DNA from: Euborellia annulipes
Taxonomy: Eukaryota > Arthropoda > Insecta > Dermaptera > Anisolabididae
DNA: 64,000 nt
Direction: 5' to 3'
Assembly: GCA_023213315.1 (NCBI GenBank)
Contig: JAKCPI010001711.1
Location: 186,001 to 250,000 of the forward strand
Shown in pieces: positions 54,829 through 63,695 of this stretch (the stretch's first letter is position 1; each line of letters opens with the position of its first letter). A model generated the notes under the pieces. It did not search any database, had not been told where the DNA came from, and was given only the letters and a program-made list of their open reading frames with translations. The translations under genes and the position numbers were made by a program.

Positions 54829-55139
54829 TAAATCTGTCTTATATATGAATGAATTTTGTTGACCATAGGTCCTGATGATGAACGTTTGAAACGACGACAG
54901 AGAAAATTAAAATATGTTTTATTGTTGACTGTCATCTTCTGAATAAGCCTATAGTTACCCTTCAGCCATATCCAAGTATAATTTTTAACAATAAATAAAA
55001 CAATTTACCGGCGGGCCTGGCCGAATAAAAGAAGAACATATTGATATTATTCTAATCTAACATACCAGTGGTATATCTAGATTTTAGAAAAAGGGGAAAA
55101 AAAGGTTCGCATCTTTCAACCCCCGCTTAGCAATTTTTC

Positions 55140-55364
55140 TATGTTCACCCCCATAGGAGAGTCACATGTCACTGAATACGCATGCTCAGTCGCCAAGGAT
55201 TCTCCACGCGTGACGATCAATACGTGGCTCTCGCTCGCTCGAGCACCAGACAGCGAGAGACATGTACCTACGTAAACGTGCTCTCAACAAGCTTTGGTCG
55301 ACTTTACTATCTACTCTGCAGACACCTCTCGAGCCGACTTCGGCTCCCCTACAAGTGCACCACC

Positions 55365-55399
<35 letters not shown>

Positions 55400-55510
55400 C
55401 CCGGCTCATTCAACAAGCGATCAGCCAGCCAGAGAGACATTCTTCCTTCTCTCAAGAGAAAAATCTAATCTTCGCACTCCACAAGTCGTTATGAATCATA
55501 TATAATAAAT
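55140..55510. promoter_or_regulatory. GC-richer CpG-containing unique block
   Basis: Non-repetitive apart from (TC)n at 55366-55396. It has GTCACATGTCACTG, ACTGAATACGCATGCTCAG (NRF1-like CGCATGC), ACGCGTGACGATC, TACGTGGCTCTCGC and AGAGACATGTACCTACGTAAACGTG. The open frames on both strands come from the TC/GA run. A promoter or 5' exon of the minus-strand gene is possible but no splice donor is convincing. Confidence 0.35.
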
Positions 55511-55603
55511 GTATTCGCATTCTTTATTTTATTTTTTAAAATTGGACCTCATCCCCTTATGGCGTCCTTTGGGAGTATTTTTGTTTGTCAATGATATAAA
55601 ATA

Positions 55604-56101
55604 TTTGAAGGAGGTATACTGTATAGCTTAATGTTGATATTCAAATGGGTGGAAGAATGAGCAAAGCAGCTAGTTATATTTCAATTTATTAACAAACTAG
55701 GGCCGACGTTTCGGCCACATATGGAACCATCATCAGGGCCAGGTTAATGTCTGAAAAATATATTAATCCTCGTCAAGTTATATTGGGCATACACAATTGT
55801 AAGTAGCTCAATCATGATAATGCCTCACATTTTATAATTATCCTCTCTGTCCATGACAGACTCTGTCCATGGTATGATAATAATAAAATTTTAGACATTA
55901 TCATGATTGAGCTACTTACAATTGTGTATGCCCAATATAACTTGGCGAGGATTAATATATTTTTCAGACATTAACCTGGCCCTGAAGATGGTCCCATATG
56001 TGACCGAAACGTCGACTATGGTTTGTTAATAAATTGAAATATAACTAGCTGCTTGCTCATTCTTTCTCTTTGATTATCAACACTCAATATACCTCCTTCA
56101 A
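55604..56101. repeat. Foldback element F14, the clearest complete hairpin with module
   Basis: About 500 bp, nearly one perfect palindrome. Left arm (minus): CTGATGA (complement of 55730-55736), GGTTCCATATGTGGCC, GAAACGTC (complement of 55705-55712), GGCC that can pair with GGCC before CTGATGA, AATAAA, TAGCTGCTTTGCTC. Right arm (plus): CTGAAGA 55982-55988, GGTC...GACC, GAAAC 56006-56010, GTC, AATAAA at 56028, TAGCTGCTTGCTC. The centre holds ACAATTGTAAGTAGCTCAAT and its complement. Confidence 0.85.
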
Positions 56102-56788
56102 TTTTTACTTTCTCTTAACTATGTATATATGTAATATATATATAGAGAGAAAGTATTGGATTCATGTCAAAAATTCGATGTCGAGATTTTGATGGATCTT
56201 CACGTTTTGAGGACCCCTGAATCCAAAAAAGTGGTTTTCGCGACATGGTCCGTCTGTGTGTCTGTCTGTGTGTGTGTGTGTGTGTGTGTGTCTGTGTTCA
56301 ATTTTAAGCATGAAGGAATTGAGCTATGAGGTTGAAATTTTATATTTAAGTTAGTCACCCGCCTAGGGCGTGAAAATAAGCTTTTAATCAAAATCGGCCA
56401 AAGAGTACTAGTACTTTACTGATGTACTTTTTCAGTTTTTTTCGATTTTCTCAAAATTCGCTCCAACGATTTTGATTAAAATTCAAAAATCAATTATTTT
56501 TTAGATGCTCTTTCAAATGTATATTCTCGTTTTGCCCTCAAAATTGTTTGAAGACCACTTTACTCTTGTGCTTCATAGGAAAGATAGGAGAAATGGTTGC
56601 CATGGTAACAAAATATAAATATTTTCCCATACTTATGAATTTTACATCTGAATTCAAATGTTCCGTACTGTCGGGAACTAAATACATGTCGACACAAAAA
56701 ATCTGGTGTGACAAGCACAGTACACAACTTTCGATTACCGAAGGTAAGAGAAAGTTGTGTGCTGTGCGCCAGTCACACCAGATTTTTT
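56102..56788 (+). repeat. R1 interspersed repeat, full-length reference copy
   Basis: Directly abuts foldback F14. Terminal hairpin TTTTTACTTTCTCTTAAC ... TATAGAGAGAAAGTATTGG, (TG)n 56265-56291, body, GGTTGCCATGGTAACAAAAT, palindrome 56695-56788. About 687 bp. The plus-strand frame at 56548 and minus-strand frame at 56200 lie in the repeat. Confidence 0.88.
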
Positions 56789-57133
56789 TATTTAGAATAC
56801 GCCAATAAATTTTTCAAAACGGTCACTAACTTTCTTAACTTTTTTTTCGCATGTACTATGTTTCATATTCTTTAATCGAATACTTAAGGGTCAAATTTCA
56901 TTAGATATGGATGTATCTTTACAAGTCCATAAACGTAAATATTACTATTAGCCGTATAATATGTGAAAAGAGCGTTAAAAAGAGCCGGATCAATTTGAAC
57001 AAGTTTGATTAAAAGACATTTTAGGCAAGTATAAAAATTTTTATTTGTTGAAGCTTATTTGGTGTCTAGTTGAAAGCTTTTTTAAAAGAAAATATAATTT
57101 TATCAATAATAATGTAATTTAATACATTCATAA
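56789..57133. other. AT-rich stretch, no gene recognised
   Basis: Nothing identifiable. Confidence 0.45.
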
Positions 57134-57385
57134 ATGGACGATGTTATGCATAAAGGAACCAAGCGACATTAACCTAAATCTGAAATAAAGGGCATTTCAT
57201 TTGCACACTTGTAAACAAACCCAATGCCAATGACTTTTTTTCTTGTTTTATACAAAAAAAGTGCACAGAATAATAATGTTGTGATTTACATAGAGAGGTA
57301 GATCTTTTTTCTACAAGATAGCGGTCTTAAACTTAAAATTGAACATAATGGCGCTTGGTTCCTTTATGCATAACAACGTCCAAAT
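57134..57385. mobile_element. MITE T4 relative
   Basis: Left ATGGACGATGTTATGCATAA and AGGAACCAAGCGACATTA; right GGCGCTTGGTTCCTTTATG and CATAACAACGTCCA. TIRs match in inverted orientation, and the ATGGACNNTGTTATGCA terminus is shared with 20970-21216. Confidence 0.75.
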
Positions 57386-57579
57386 AGGGATGGATAGAAA
57401 AATTGATGTTTCTTTAAATAAAATAAATTAATTAAATAATATCCCTCAAAGAAATCTAATCAATTGAGTTTGTCAATATTTATAATCTTAAAAAAATCAA
57501 TTCTTTTCGGCATCTTAGTCAAAATAGACTTGGGCGTATATTGGAATCCAGTCACATTTAAACAAGTCGTATATCGGAA

Positions 57580-57850
57580 TGAGGAGGCGATTAAACGAGG
57601 GGATAAAGCAGTTAAGCTTATAATCCTGAGTTGAATACAACTCGAGTTCAAATCCACCTCATGGCAATAAATTATACAACTCTTTTTGAGATGCCTCCTC
57701 CTGAGGAAGGAAACGGAAACCCACCTCAGGATCATTCCCATGAGATTTACTCTTCAGAGTAACCACAACGTGTCAAGGCTGACACTAATTAATGACTGAA
57801 GACGAAATATTAGAATCTAATGTGTATTTCCCACAGAAAATTATCATTAT
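57580..57850 (+). mobile_element. S3 SINE-like element with tRNA-related head
   Basis: GAGGAGGCGATTAAACG can pair at its start with CCACCTC (one mismatch), giving an acceptor-like stem. GATAAAGCAGTTAAGC is A-box-like and GAGTTCAAATCC (57644-57655) is a B box. Downstream CCTCCTGAGGAAGGAAACGG and CCCACCTCAGGATCATTCCC form an inverted pair. The 3' end is A/T-rich without a clear tail. The minus-strand 93-codon frame is its shadow. Confidence 0.55.
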
Positions 57851-57874
57851 TTAAATAGGATATATATTGGGGTT

Positions 57875-58035
57875 CAGGCCTTTTTCCAGGGAATTAAATA
57901 AAAAAAATATATTTTATTTAACGTTTCGGTCGCCAATCACGACCTTAATCAGGGGAATATTGTTTGTGGCTGATAAAAAAATAAAAAAAAGATTTTTTAA
58001 ATTTAATTTCCTGGCTGCCAAGTTCCTGATTTATT
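57875..58035. repeat. Foldback element F15, short relative of F12
   Basis: Left arm (minus): CTGATTA, GGTCG-TGATTGG-CGACC stem, GAAACGTT (complement of 57920-57927). The same GTCGTGATTGGCGAC sequence occurs in F12, so these two are one subfamily. Right arm keeps AATTTAATTTCCTGGCTGCC. CAGGCCTTTTTCCAGGGAA at the left is a diverged partner of CCTGGCTGCCAAGTTCCTG. Confidence 0.65.
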
Positions 58036-58105
58036 TATATCATTTGGTAGCCAAATTATTTAAATAAATAATCATTGGACTGCCTGGAATCCGAACCTGC
58101 TCCCA
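58029..58105 (-). repeat. S1 SINE fragment
   Basis: ATTTATATCATTTGGTAGCC, AAATAATCATTGGACTGCC and TGGAATCCGAACCTGCTCCC are the S1 middle and B-box region in minus orientation; head and tail are lost. Confidence 0.6.
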
Positions 58106-58439
58106 ATGGCTTAAAGATTTTGAAATTTCTCTTTCTTCATTCCAATAAATAAAAATAATAAGGAATATTTAAAAGAGGAATTTATACCTCTATTTTATTT
58201 TTTATCTTCCAAATTTTTTTAATAAAAATCTGAGTCGAACAGATAAGCGAAATGTTTGGTTTTCCAATGTGATGTTGAAAGAAAACCACGCCATAAGTAG
58301 ATGAATCGAGGATTTTCAAGTCTTATTCTAACCATTTCCCCCAATATAATAATAATAAAAATTTAAAATATTTTATTATCTTCTAAAACCTTATATAAAA
58401 AAAATTAGGGTGCAAATGCTTATCTACAATAGTTTATTT

Positions 58440-58810
58440 TAAATATTTCAGAGAGGAGAGTAAAGAGAAAGAGAGTGGCGATTGCACTCGACTGATAAAC
58501 ACAACACCACCAGTTTGCCTTGCTCGTTCATGGGGCTTATCAGTTATGGACACCCCTGCTTTAGAAATGGGAGTGGGTTAGTACCCTCCCAATCCCTGGC
58601 GGAAGGGAAAAAAAGTTAGGGTGGAAGAAGGACTGACAGAAAATCTTTCGGGCACGTGACCTCGACAGGACCAAGGCATCGAATTGCAATGAAAACAAAG
58701 CAGTCTAGATTTGATGTCCATCAAGCCAACAACAGCATAATTTGCACTTGTCATGAAAAATAATCAAGAGGGGGGTAAGATCTTTTTCTAAAGGGCACCC
58801 TTTGAATTTG
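58440..58810. promoter_or_regulatory. Unique block with facing GATA sites
   Basis: Non-repetitive, GC-richer. CTCGACTGATAAACACAAC (58489) and GGGGCTTATCAGTTATGG (58531) form an inverted GATA pair about 45 bp apart. Further on are CCTCCCAATCCCTGGCGG, TCGGGCACGTGACCTCG (E-box/HRE-like), ATTGCAATGAAAACAAAG and GATTTGATGTCCATCAAG. No sustained reading frame. An enhancer-like role is inference from composition. Confidence 0.3.
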
Positions 58811-58862
58811 TAACGAGATGATTAATCTTAATTTTGTTTAAAAAATCATGGGAATATAATAT

Positions 58863-59400
58863 ATTTTTGCTTTCTTTTACCTATATATGTAATAGAGAGA
58901 AAGTTGGATTCATGTCAAAAATTCGATGTCGAGATTTTGATGGATATACACGTTTTGAGGTCCAAAAAAGTGGTTTTCGGACTGTGTGTGTGTGACTAAA
59001 ATATCTCAAGAACGAAAAGAGCTAGAAGGTTGAAATTTTTTATTTGGACCGTTTATTTTGAAAGTGGTGTAAGTCCATTTTTTTTAAAATGAGATATCAC
59101 ATAATTTATGATTGATTTAATGTACATTTTTTAAATATAACTAGCTAGTGGTAAATTTCTTAAAAATTCCCATGTTTTGTACATTTGAAAATTGGTCGGT
59201 AAATAGATTCTTTAATAAACAAATATGTTTATATAACCTTTCATTTTCTCGAAACAATAGAAAATGGACTTACACCACTTTCAAAATAAACCATTTAAGT
59301 TAGGCACTCCCCTGGGACACGAACCTTTTGAACAAAATCGACCAAAGAGTACTAGTACTTTACTGATGTAAGTTTTCAGTTTTTTTTTTTTTTCAAAAAT
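58863..59400 (+). repeat. R1 fragment with nested MITE
   Basis: 5' hairpin TTTGCTTTCTTTTACC ... AGAGAGAAAGTTGG, GTCGAGATTTTGATGGATAT, AAGAACGAAAAGAGCTAG, MITE, then TTAAGTTAGGCACTCCC and GACCAAAGAGTACTAGTACT. Ends at a poly-T run; the 3' part with the palindrome is absent. Confidence 0.75.
59046..59292. mobile_element. MITE nested in R1
   Basis: Left CCGTTTATTTTGAAAGTGG and TGTAAGTCCATTTT; right AAAATGGACTTACACCACTT and TCAAAATAAACC. Flanking ATTT on both sides. Removing it restores the R1 text GAAATTT...ATTTAAGTTAGGC. Confidence 0.8.
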
Positions 59401-59444
59401 AATTTCAAATTCAAATTAACATCTTACTTTTCTCAAGATTTTAT

Positions 59445-60339
59445 TAGGGGAAAGTAGCCGATTATTAGTGGTATTTTATGGCTGGTGGAATTTGTATCAG
59501 AAATGAAAGTGAGAAGAAAACGGAGCCAGAATTTTTTCTTTAAAAATATATTTTAACAGCTTACGTTTCGGCTTTGGTCAAAGCCAACCTCGGAGCTGTT
59601 AGTGGTCATTATGTACATATATTTCGAATTGTATTTGGTAACAATTTTGGATATAACATTAGAAAAAGTCTTTAGTACAAGAAATACTTTTCCCTCTTCT
59701 ATCACTAATACAATATAGTTATTTTGTGCCTAATGTGATAATTAATTGACTCCGAAACGTCAACTGTTAAAATATATTTTTAAAGAAAAAATTCTGGCTG
59801 CGTTTTCTTCTAACTTTCATTTCTGGTAGCCGATTATCGGATACTTTTTGTTTTATTATTTTACATAAAAAATACTAGCAACATGATTTTTGGCTATATT
59901 TTGATTTCTAAATACAATACACTTTGTTATTTGTTAGACTAAACAATCTAGAAGCAATATTTCAATCACTTAATTTTTTTTATTTTTTAAAAAAAAATTG
60001 CCATTTTTACATTTTTGAAAAATGGGCTCCTAATATCGGATGATGGGGTACCCCAATAGCGGATAGGGAAATAAGCTCCGAAAACAACATTTGAGAAAAA
60101 GCAGTTGAAAAAGTTTATTAAAAGGTAGTACAATTGTACTTAGATCTTAAGATCTAAATTTGAAACATATAGGCCTACTGTGTTGTGAATCTTTTGAAGA
60201 GCAATGCTCACAGTTGAAAGTTTTCTATCCTTCCTCATCTTATCCAGAACAATTCACATCTTATTCACTGTTGACCATGTTTATCTTGCTTGTATGGTTG
60301 AAATTACCACACTACCGATAATCGGCTACTTCCCCCTAC
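59445..60339. mobile_element. TIR element with TAGCCGATTAT ends, hosting F16
   Basis: Left TAGGGGAAAGTAGCCGATTA, right GATAATCGGCTACTTCCCCC. GTAGCCGATTATCGGATA occurs again inside at about 59827, and ATATCGGATGATGGGGTACC at 60034. About 640 bp without F16. No transposase frame. The target duplication is not clear. Confidence 0.65.
59498..59826. repeat. Foldback element F16 with partial module
   Basis: Arms TCAGAAATGAAAGTGAGAAG ... GAGCCAGAATTTTTTC and complement. Left arm (minus): CCGAGGTTGGCTTTGACC, AAAGCCGAAACGTAAGC. Right arm (plus): GACTCCGAAACGTCAACTG (GAAAC 59754-59758), then TTTTTAAAGAAAAAATT and TCTGGCTGCGTTTTC. The first box is degraded (CCGAGGT or absent) while the second box and GGCTGC persist. 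Confidence 0.65.
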
Positions 60340-61446
60340 TACTGACTGACTATTGTAAGGAACTCACTTTTTTAGAATCTGTACCTTTTTTTTAAATTTA
60401 GAATTACCTTGTATCGATAATCTTAAAAAAATGTATTTCTATCAAAATCTCGACATCGAAATAATCATAATTTTTCTCTCTATATATCAATATAGTGAAA
60501 CTCGGCGGGCCTAGGGGCTGCGCCCCTGGATTGCTCGCTTCAGGAGAAGTTTCAATTTGGGATATTTCTTGTTGAATGCAAGTGTTAAGAAAGGATCTTA
60601 TATTCAAGCGAGGCGAGGGTACCGATTGGGATCAGCACAAAAGGGTCTGTTTATGACTGTTTAAAGGGTCAGTCACCTGCTCTCTTCACTTTTCAACTGC
60701 TCATACCCCACCCCCAGCCCATAGTCAGGTAGGAAGTGGTTCACAGAGCATAAAGGACTCTCTAATTTCTAGCCAACTTGTTGATTTTGTGTTCCTATAT
60801 TGAAGAAATTTGATTATAATTAATTTTCCAAAATATTTAAGAGATTCAGATTATTACTACTTACTCCCAGAGCATGTATTATAGGTGTACTAATTTCAAA
60901 TGGATTCATTGAAAATTGTGGATTTCTATAGAACATATACATACATATTTACATACATACATACATTTTCCCATTTTTTAAAAGATAGGTAAAAGAAAGT
61001 AAAAATATCCATTAAATAATCTTTAAAAAAAAAAAAAAAAAAAAAAATTATAAGAGTAATGTGTTTGCTTTATCTTTTTCAAAATTCAGTCAAAATTAAT
61101 AATCTCTCTATTTTAGTTTATATTATAATGTGTATTTTAGTTTGTACGTAAAAACAAATTTGCCAATGTTCTAATTAAAACATAATAGCATAAATAAATA
61201 AAGATCTTTTATATAATATTTATTTATCATTATTATATTCAGATATGAATATTTATTTTATTATAGTAGTAATAGTATATATAGAGAGATTTATAAAATA
61301 ATAACCAAACGTGGATTTAATAATATAGAAGTTTAGGCGTATTTATGATCTATTACAAGGTTATATTAAATTAAATTCTTGATTGGTCAATTGTGTTGCC
61401 TATCTTCCAGTAAGCAAACAATAAATATTTTCGACAAACTATATGC
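60340..61446. other. AT-rich stretch with an R1 scrap
   Basis: 60428-60497 (minus) is an R1 5' fragment (ATCAAAATCTCGACATCG, TTTCTCTCTATATATC). 60503-60730 is GC-richer (GGCGGGCCTAGGGGCTGCGC) without supported exon. Poly-A at 61026-61047. Confidence 0.4.
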
Positions 61447-62072
61447 TAGAGTGGGCCGAAAAAGCTCAATTTTTTATTTCGAAGTTGTAATAGCGCGGAA
61501 AAGTCGCGAATTATCTAGACAAAAAAAAAAAATAAGGAAAAAAATTATCAAAATCGGTTGACATCTTCCGGTCGCGCATAGGTCCTAAAGTTTGACTAAA
61601 TATGAAAAAAACTTCGGATTTTTGCGATTATTTTTTTAATTTTTGAATTCACCCCATAATAAAGCAAAACTTAAATTCAAAAATAAAAATACTGTAACTA
61701 TTATGTTAAAAAAAAGAATATTAAAGATATAAAAAAAACTCAAAAAATGTAACTTTTTCCTTATTTTGGCAAATTTTGGGGCTTATGCGCAGCGCGACCG
61801 AAAGATATCAAATTATCTTAAAGCAAATTAAAACACAATGTTTTTCTCTTTTGAAAACGTTACAAACTATTGTATTCGGAAAACAATTAATTTGAAAATT
61901 TTAAAAATGAAGTTTTTTCATATTTCGTCAAACTTTAGGTCCTATGCGCGACTGGAAAATGTCAACCGATTTTGATAAGTTTTTTTCTTTTTTTTGTCTA
62001 TATAATTCGCAACTTTTCCGCGCTATTACACCTTCGAAATAAAAAAAAATGAGTTTTTTTTGCCCACCCTAC
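61447..62072. mobile_element. Long-armed foldback/TIR element
   Basis: Left GAGTGGGCCGAAAAAGC, TATTTCGAAGTTGTAATAGC, GCGCGGAAAAGTCGCGAATT, ATCAAAATCGGTTGACATC, GTCGCGCATAGGTCCTAAAG; the right side is the inverted complement (AGGTCCTATGCGCGAC ... GCCCACCCTA). Arms of about 180 bp each, with a unique AT-rich centre (61620-61870) that contains its own CTTATGCGCAGCGCGACCG. CTATAT lies close to both ends. No ORF. Confidence 0.75.
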
Positions 62073-62239
62073 TATATTTTCAATGGATAATCTCTCTATA
62101 TTGCTGAGAATGGGTTGAAATAATTTTTTCTTTCTTGTAAGAATACTTCTTTGAACTATTGTGACAAGATAATCTGACAGAAAATCAAAGTTCGAAATAA
62201 CTTCCAACTAGAGTTGTTAGATTCGAAATAAGTTGAGAA

Positions 62240-62640
62240 AAAAAAAATTGTTGCGTGTTGTTTCGGCGTCGACATTCATATGAATCATTTCTCGAAGGTT
62301 ATAGGACGACTGCCGGTGGGGGTGGATGAAGCATCCTTCAAAGACGATGACATCGACCACCACCCCCCAAACAGAAAAGAAATGCAGACAGACAGACACC
62401 TGTCTTGGTTCGCACGCAAATGTCACGCGCGTGTCTAGTACAAAAGGGCACAACACGCACACGACTCCCCCAAACCCCTCACGTTTAGTTACGATCTTTG
62501 ACAGACTTGGAACGAATTTCGTTTTTGGGGTGAGAAGGGGAACTAACGACCTTCGACCGCATCACATATATTCACACACAAACACATACAACTTGGAGAT
62601 GAGGCAAATAATAAAATATTTAAACATTCATTTCTAACAC
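62240..62640. other. Unique GC-richer block, possible regulatory or UTR region
   Basis: Non-repetitive with CpGs: GTTTCGGCGTCGACATTC, ACGACTGCCGGTGGGGGTGG, CATCGACCACCACCCCCC, TTCGCACGCAAATGTCACGC and CCTTCGACCGCATCACATA. Opposing frames of 81 and 103 codons are both low in protein character. It directly precedes the weak exon candidate at 62654. Confidence 0.3.
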
Positions 62641-62653
62641 CGCCCCACCACAC

Positions 62654-62848
62654 TTGTCTCTTGATACTGGAAACAATGATAAATGGGAAATTCAAGTTGT
62701 TGACAAAATTAGTGGTGATCTAGCCACAAGGTATGAATTTTTTATGAGTTTTGTCAATAATTTAATAAGAAAAGTGATAACAAAAAAACATCTAAACAAA
62801 AGAGATATTTCAAATAAAGAAAGGTTAATGATTTTTAAAAGAAAGTGA
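62654..62848 (+). CDS. Possible exon of an unrecognised gene
   Basis: Plus strand. Open for 64 codons with ordinary protein composition (SLDTGNNDKWEIQVVDKISG, DLATRYEFFMSFVNNLIRKV). Two donor-like sites exist: CACAAG|GTATGAA at about 62731 and GAAA|GTGAGTTG at 62844. There is no close upstream AG with a pyrimidine tract. No domain is recognised. Confidence 0.25.
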   Translation: MSLDTGNNDKWEIQVVDKISGDLATRYEFFMSFVNNLIRKVITKKHLNKRDISNKERLMIFKRK

Positions 62849-63274
62849 GTTGAAATTAGGCCATAACATTCAACCCCAATTTCAATTTAGAAAAAGCTAT
62901 AAGTAGTAGTTCGAAGCTTGTTAAACAATAGTTAGTTAGTTACTTTGTTAAAAATTAATTTTTTAAATTTTTAAATTCATCATTTTAGCTTGTAATGAAT
63001 AAATAAGAAAAACAATATTATTATTATTAGTATATTTTGTTCAATTTAGCAGCCCAAATTAATATTAGGTATAATATTAGAATTTTGATATAGGCCTTCG
63101 GTTTTTGCAAAGCATTTTTACAAAACTTTTGATAATAAAAAAAATCACTATTTAATTTAAAAAAAAAAATAATAATAATAATAATTAAGAAATCATATAG
63201 GTCTATATCACGTTTTGCCCCTTGAAGAAAATTTATATAATTAATATTTACTAAATCAAACAGCTGAAAAAGAT
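62849..63274. other. AT-rich stretch, no gene recognised
   Basis: (ATT/ATA)n at about 63165-63185. The minus-strand frame 63027-63344 is AT-driven. Confidence 0.45.
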
Positions 63275-63695
63275 GTACAAGAGTAAAGTATATTTCAAAA
63301 GATTTCAAGGGCAAAATGAAAATAAATATTTTAAAGAGAATCAAATAATTGATTTATGAATTTTAATCAAATTCGTTGGAGCGAATTTTGAGAAAATTGA
63401 AAATAAGTACAACAGTAAAATACTAATATTTTTTGGCCGATTTTTATTAAAAGCTTATTTTCACGCCTAAGGGGGCTGCCTAACTTAAATATAAAATTTC
63501 AACCTACTAGCTCAATTCCTTCATGCTTTAATTTGAACACACACAGACCATGATGCAAAAACCACTTATTTGAACTCAGGGGACCTCAAAACTTGTAAAT
63601 CCATCAAAATCTCGACATCAAATTTTTGACATGAATTCAATACTTACTTTATATAGGCCTATATATTAACATATATAGGTAATAGGAAGTAAAAA
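63275..63695 (-). repeat. R1 fragment (5' two-thirds)
   Basis: TACAAGAGTAAAGTATATTTC, GGCCGATTTTTATTAAAAGC, ACCTCAAAACTTGTAAATCC, ATCAAAATCTCGACATC, GGTAATAGGAAGTAAAAA. The terminal palindrome is missing. Confidence 0.78.

Larger units (their letters stand above)
54130..54940. repeat. Foldback element F13, split by two insertions
   Basis: Left arm (minus): GGCAGCCAACAATAAAAG at 54146 gives CTTTTATTGTTGGCTGCC, with TAAACGTCGAC and CTGATGA (complement of 54206-54212). Right arm (plus): CTGATGA 54872-54878, GTTTGAAACGACGAC, AAATTAAAATATG. The arms also share ATTTTGTTGA and TTCATATATAAGAC. A MULE-like MITE and an S1 SINE sit inside. Confidence 0.65.

Noticed and set aside
55186..55505. Frames of 66-107 codons on both strands
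   Set aside because: Ser/Leu and Arg/Glu runs come from the (TC)n/(GA)n tract. No donor supports an exon.
57460..57741. 93-codon minus-strand frame
   Set aside because: Antisense of the S3 SINE-like element.
57777..57815. CTGAAGACGAAATATTAG as a hammerhead motif
   Set aside because: The two boxes are adjacent with no room for helix II, and it lies in the S3 SINE body. Taken as coincidence.
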